In this document: piece after piece, positions 10,501 through 16,500 of the stretch
How positions within the stretch are numbered: the stretch's first letter is position 1
Layout: every line of letters starts with the position of its first letter
Source of the DNA: Acanthaster planci
Lineage: Eukaryota > Echinodermata > Asteroidea > Valvatida > Acanthasteridae
Assembly: GCF_001949145.1 (NCBI RefSeq)
Contig: NW_019091476.1
Coordinates: 9,355-30,528, forward strand
Length of the DNA: 21,174 nucleotides
Direction: 5' to 3'
The notes under the pieces: model-generated
What the model was told of the DNA's origin: nothing
What the model saw: only the letters and a program-made list of their open reading frames with translations
Databases searched by the model: none
Program-made: the position numbers and the translations under genes

Positions 10501-13500
10501 TTCAGGCATGCTGTCGTCTTGGTTTCAAGACCCTCGTGCTGTCTGCATATCTCTCTCTTCCCCTCACTGGAAAGTACTGCTTTCGTTACCAAATCTCTGC
10601 AAACGTTACTTTTAATCCATTCCACCTGCGTTCGATGCTGTAATGAATCGTGTTTCAAACCAAGCATTGATTCCTTCGGAACTGCATTCGACTACATATA
10701 ATTAATTCAACATCTTCTGACTAAATGTTTTTGTGTATCGTGGAAATATATGCATGGGCAAAAATATCGGGCAGTAAGGCCAAGACTGGCTACGTAGGCC
10801 TAAAGGCAACAGTCACATTTTGAGACGGAAGCCCAGAATATCTTGGTAAGGATAAAGAGGGTTCTTACTCTGCAAGGCACAAACTGTACGGACATTTTGC
10901 GAGCAGAAAGTTGGCGACCAGTGACCGCCAGTCTCATCGTTATAGTTTAGAACTGCGCAGTATCGCTCATCTCGCGAGGGATCCAGTTCGACGTCTCCCC
11001 ATCTTTCGTAACTTTGGGGTACGAATGGAAAAAAGACAATATATAAAGACAATATAGACAATATATTTCGAATATACTAATAAGGCAAGGCAAGGGTAAG
11101 GTTTTGTCTGATGTCGAACGCTTTTGACGTGCAAAATTTGCTTGAATGCCTAATCCTTAGGCCTTCACGCTTGATTGAACGGAATTCCACACTTATTTGT
11201 CACTGTGTTTAACATCAACGTCGTGGGGACCAAATACGTTATAGAACAAATTTATTGTCTTCTTGGTTGACGATTGAATTACACACAACGGAGTGGCATT
11301 GCATGCTTGCACCTTCAGAAAGTGAAGGGGTTAATTTCTTTTATTGGAAAGTCTGGACCGACAGGTGAGGACAAAAAAGTGGTCTGTAACATATTATATA
11401 ACTTTTGAAAATTGTTTTCCCTTTTTTTGGTGATAATAATGCATTGTCGTAGTTGGAAGTCTAAAAAATGCTTCACAATCTGGTTACATGCTTTACTCAA
11501 GACAAAAAGTGTGGGAGGAGGATTCAATAGCACATCCACCACCTCAACAAGTGTGGGAGGAGGATTCAATAGCCCATCCACCACCTCAACAAGTGGGGGG
11601 AGGATGATTCAATAGCCTATCCACCACCTCAACAAGTGGGGGGAGGATGATTCAATAGCCCATCCTCCACCTCAAAAAAGTCGGAGGAGTAGGCCCAGAC
11701 CCCCCCCCAGAATTACGTCCATGCTGAGTTCAAACAAAAACGTTTCGGGGCAATACTTTTTTCCCCAAAATCTCGTCCCGACTTTCCATTAAAAAAATGT
11801 CCCCTTTAGGCCTAAAATGTGGAAGGCCCTGCCATACAACGCTACATACGCTTCAATACGCTAAATTATAGTGTTCTGTGATCATCATTGAACAGTACCA
11901 TGCAATTTGCGTACATTTTACCAATTAAAATGTTTGTCAAAAACAAAACGATTTGTGACAGATTGTGCAAACCCAGTTTTTCACTGACTCAGATGTGCGA
12001 ACTATCAGGGCAAGGTCGCACTTGCAAACAGGACGCGGCCATTGTTATAAACCATTCACTTAACTATAAGGGCCCATCCCCTGGGGTTCAGACTCCGCCT
12101 ATTGCAGAAACCCTAAGATGCCTGTCTCATTTTTATAGTCCATTCTTTTGGGGATAAGTTACCATGCCTACCGTACCCGTTAGGGTCCAGCGGGCTGCCA
12201 TCTACCCAGTACCATGTATCATTCTGTTGGTAGTAACGCAGGCCAAGCCATACTGCGGGATGCACGTGGCGAGACAAAAACGCCTGGATTATATTAAAAA
12301 AGAAACAAGGAGGATGGATGACACATTAAATGTTATCTCTTGGGACCTTTATATAAGAGTCATTTTCTACCGGGCTTATCACGTATTCTTGTCAGCAAAC
12401 CTGCTCACACTGAACAAAATGTTGCTGAAATAAGAATTTACATTCATTGCTCACAAGTATCTTGTCAAGACGTCAGTCCTGACTTCATAAACCTGTTGTA
12501 ATGTGGGTGAGGAATCTTCAGAATCTTCAGAAATTTAATTGCATGAAATCATCCGGAGAGGTTTTCTAAACATGCAGTGCGTCATTTATGCAGCAGGCAG
12601 GCTATATTTTGAAATGGGTTTTTTTCTGGTTAGTTCTTCAAGATCAATGGCTTCCAGTCTGGCCTTGAAGTACTTCAAGTCAGATGCAAGACCCCACGAG
12701 GATAAAAGTCTCCACATATCACCAAATATGGTCGTAACTTTTTCGATGGGCCAATTTGGCAAAGATTTCATGTAATCCTAACCCAGGCATACACGACAAG
12801 CCTGTGGACTACCATTGGCCTGACCCTAACCACTCAGGAGTAAGACTTTTTGAAAGATCTGTATCCCAAAGACGCCCACATGACCGGGAAATGAGCTAGT
12901 CGTAAACAGCATCCACTTCGCAGCTCGGAGTTATTTTCGGGGCGTGGCTACAAATGTACTTCCACAGCAGCATAATGAAATGAAAAATGTATTGGCTACC
13001 ATAAAAACGGTCGTTCGGGTTCAGGCATGACAGGAAACTCCGGGAACCGACGTGGGGATGATTTTCTCCGCGTGGAGAAAAGGTCCCCGTTTTTTGGAGT
13101 TGCGGCTCCGAGGGTTTTAATTAATATCTGCTTGTTTAAGAGGTTCGGGTATAATTTAATGACAGAGCGAGAATTTTTCACAGTTTGACAATCGATAATG
13201 GACAATAGTCTATTTCCACTATCGATGGGGAAAAGTTTGAATCGTTTTCATAGACAAAAAGAGAAGAGAAAGATAAGAAAAGAGATCGATGCCGTCAATC
13301 GTGAATCGATATTTTACAACAAACTACGGAAAACGATATTGTACACCTACAACATACAGGAAGCAGGAACTCGTTCGACATGCCAATAAGTATGCTCATG
13401 CCTGTTCGATATGCAAATAAGTATGTTACTGCTATTATGCTTTGCATAATAGCAATGGCGCCACGCAAGAATATTGAAAGGCAGGTTGTAGGCACGCATA

Positions 13501-16500
13501 TTCTTGCTCCAACAGTCTTCCAGTAAGTCTGAGACGTCACATTAAACAAGACACCTGATTGGTTAGCAAGCATCGACTCGTCAATTCGGTAAATTTGAGA
13601 AGTCGCTCTGGTTTCCAAACGCAGCGGTTTATGGACCAACCACACAGTTTGTCTGCTATCGATGTAAACTGTCAATCTAAAAGAAAATCACGTATACGAC
13701 ATGTGAGGAACTCCGCCGTAGCTGTTCGTCTGCGTTACTGGGCGCTATGCTTTGTAATGCGGGGGCAATGAAACTCAAATATCCGACAGAAACAGTGTTT
13801 TACTGACGGTGTCATACCGACCCCCCCCCCCGGCAGACTACACATCTTATTGATTCTCACATTTAACTCCGCGTCACGCACGATGACTAGCTTTACACCT
13901 TTCCCAAACCGCTCTTCGCAATCTCTGTTAGCGTTGTCCCAGTTTCCAACCTGGTTATACCAGTAGCATCGGTCACGGAAAAAAGTTCCTCCATCTGGAC
14001 ACAACTGCTCACCACCTAAAAGAGAACATCGGCCCGTGTCAGAAAACTGCAATCGTCAAAGAGTCACCGCTGTCGATTCTTTGATTCGAAGAAAGTGAAA
14101 TGGATTAGAGTCCACGGGGTTAAACATGTTCAGGAAATGAACTGACATATAACAACACTATTATAAGTCGCCTGTCACTAACAGTGTCAATCATTCAGAA
14201 GAACCGATCTGTCATCCTTTAGATTTAGAACAAACAATATAATTTAGATCGAGCGACTACGGGGGAGGGCGTTCGTGTGCCCCATTGGATGATCCCCGGG
14301 TCTTGAAGGGCCCCGTTTGGAGTCTTAAAATGAACAAACACTTTATATTTTAAAAGGCTGTTCGTTTGCTTTTAATGACCCCCTAGAAATTTGTGTTCAC
14401 TGTACTCTCGAGTACAAAGAGAAAACTGTACTTACAAAAACAAATTTCGCAGATTAGCGATATCGTAGTCTATTTAATGTCTGTGTCAAGCCACTTGACC
14501 AAAAATTCACATCAAAACGAAGTCATTTTATCACGTCTGAAGGCGTTTACAGAGTGCCAGAAACGTAAAGGGCTTGATGTTGGTTACAAATTAAAATGTA
14601 CTTTTGTATGCCCTGACAGACTGTGTGATTTGTCATTTGGGGGTCTTTTACGAGATTGTGTTCAAAATATGTTTCCTAACGAGTCTACGTGATACTCACG
14701 AGGCAGCGCACAGATCCTGCCATTGTACGAATTACAATTCGTGGCCCTCCATTTCCCTGTGTTACTAAGTAGAAGGGCGCAGTTTTTGGCGTGGTCTGGA
14801 GTCAAGGCCGAGTCTGCGCCACCATCGCCTCGATGGTCCGCTTCGCTGTCTGAATTGAAATTCCTGCAAAGAAAGACCCGAAGAAGACCCGATTACTATG
14901 TACGTTTCATGCTGACCACTGATATTGGTCTCTGTATGCTGAACTACGGGGGGGGGGCACGGGATGGGGCAGACAACCCCCCACGTCCGTGCCCCTCCCC
15001 CCATTTAAAACTTTCGAAATGTCCTCAACTTATGTTCAAGCTGCATTTCATCTGCTCATTGTGCCTCCTTAAACTAATACGCGGCACCAGCCGATCATCT
15101 CCATGAGGCAGCAACTTTCCAGTAGCAAACAGGAGTGTGTATACAAATTATCTGCGACTTCAGCAACATAGCCGAACCAATGATGTAAGCGCAGCCGGAA
15201 AGCAACGCTGAGTGGCGAAACTCGAGTGAATGGGGAATCTAGTGGACGGGAAATCTAGTAGACGGGACTGTGAAAGGTTCCCAACAATAGCACCCTCGTC
15301 CTCAATCGTTTATGCAACCAGTATAAATGAGTGGAAAAAAAACTAAGCCAGTGAACTGAATTAACAGTTTTATGCACCGGAAACATACTTTTTTAAACTT
15401 GTATACTTGCGCATTTGTGTCTACTTAAGTCCAAACAAATTAGGGCGAGAGCAGCTCAAATTTTGATAAGATTTTGTCTGTGGGTGTCCTGAAAGATATC
15501 CAGAGACAACGGCTGGAAATGGGAAATGGCTGCAAAGTTGTGAATGGAAACTCAGGACATGAATCATGGAGGTGAGCCAGCAATAATGCTTTTCGTTTCC
15601 TTCTCAGTATTTTGTGATAAGCCAGCCTCGTCCCCATTGTTACTGTATTTCCCGCTCGGCTCCTAACAGCAACCCTGAGTAGCTGAATAGGATACTTGTT
15701 TTTCTGCAGTTCCTTGATCCTTGCGTTTTTTTCAGGGCCTACGTGTTTCCTCTGAATTAGTACGGTCACATTTCCTTATAAACACTCCTATTTCCATTTC
15801 GATTCATACAAAATAATTGCTGGATGGAATTTTAGTATTTGGTTTACAAATATCGTTTTCTCAATACGTCACGCTACAGAGAATTGACTCTTTTATATAC
15901 TACATAGGGCCCACTGCTTATTACTAAAACGAACACTGATTCGAAGCACGGTCAGTACCGGGCTATTCATCACTAACAAACATTAGTTAAACCGCGGTAA
16001 TATAGTTTGGGACTTTTTATCGGTCAAGAATCGATCGCATGGTGTGGCACATATACCCATGTACACCGGATCATGAGAACGTGAGCGTTGTTTCCGTGGT
16101 ACATCAGATATGTACGCCATGGTGTACACTGCCTCGATAATTGCCACTGTTAAAGTGTCGTTTCCACCGCGTTATATTTGCGTGCCCTTGAGTACGAGGC
16201 CGTACAACTGTGCTGCATGATGCAGAGGGGATTGAGTATAGCGCTATTCTATGCTACGACCGCCATTCTTGTATGCATCATTCGTTCCATAATAATCTAT
16301 CGACAGGTAACAGCAGGTTGATTTTTGAACAAAGAATTTCTCTCGTTCCAAAATTGACATCAGAATTTGGTTTTTGTGCAGGACAGCATAAGATAGTAGA
16401 AAGATCCAAAGATCCATCCAATCTGTATGTGTGCGAATACAAAAGTTCCGATATCTACATAGCCACAGGTATGACACGGGAGACCCTTCAGTTTTCGATA

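Larger units (their letters stand above)
12284..13860 (-). other. CTLD2 intron a-b with hairpins
   Basis: GT-AG intron, 1577 bp. It holds a cluster of short inverted and direct repeats between 13053 and 13507, an 11-C run at 13821-13831 and an unassigned 61-codon minus-strand frame at 12771-12586. Confidence 0.55.

Noticed and set aside
11412-11615. Plus-strand frame with a 14-residue Gly/Ser/Thr repeat
   Set aside because: It is the translation of the minisatellite and the frame ends at the first irregular unit.
12586-12771. 61-codon minus-strand frame (LASDLKYFKARLEAIDLEEL) in the CTLD2 intron
   Set aside because: Looks protein-like but is short, unmatched to a known family and closed by a stop just upstream of its ATG.
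15440-15769. 109-codon minus-strand frame rich in basic residues in the large CTLD1 intron
   Set aside because: No recognisable reverse transcriptase, transposase or zinc-finger motif; insufficient for a gene call.
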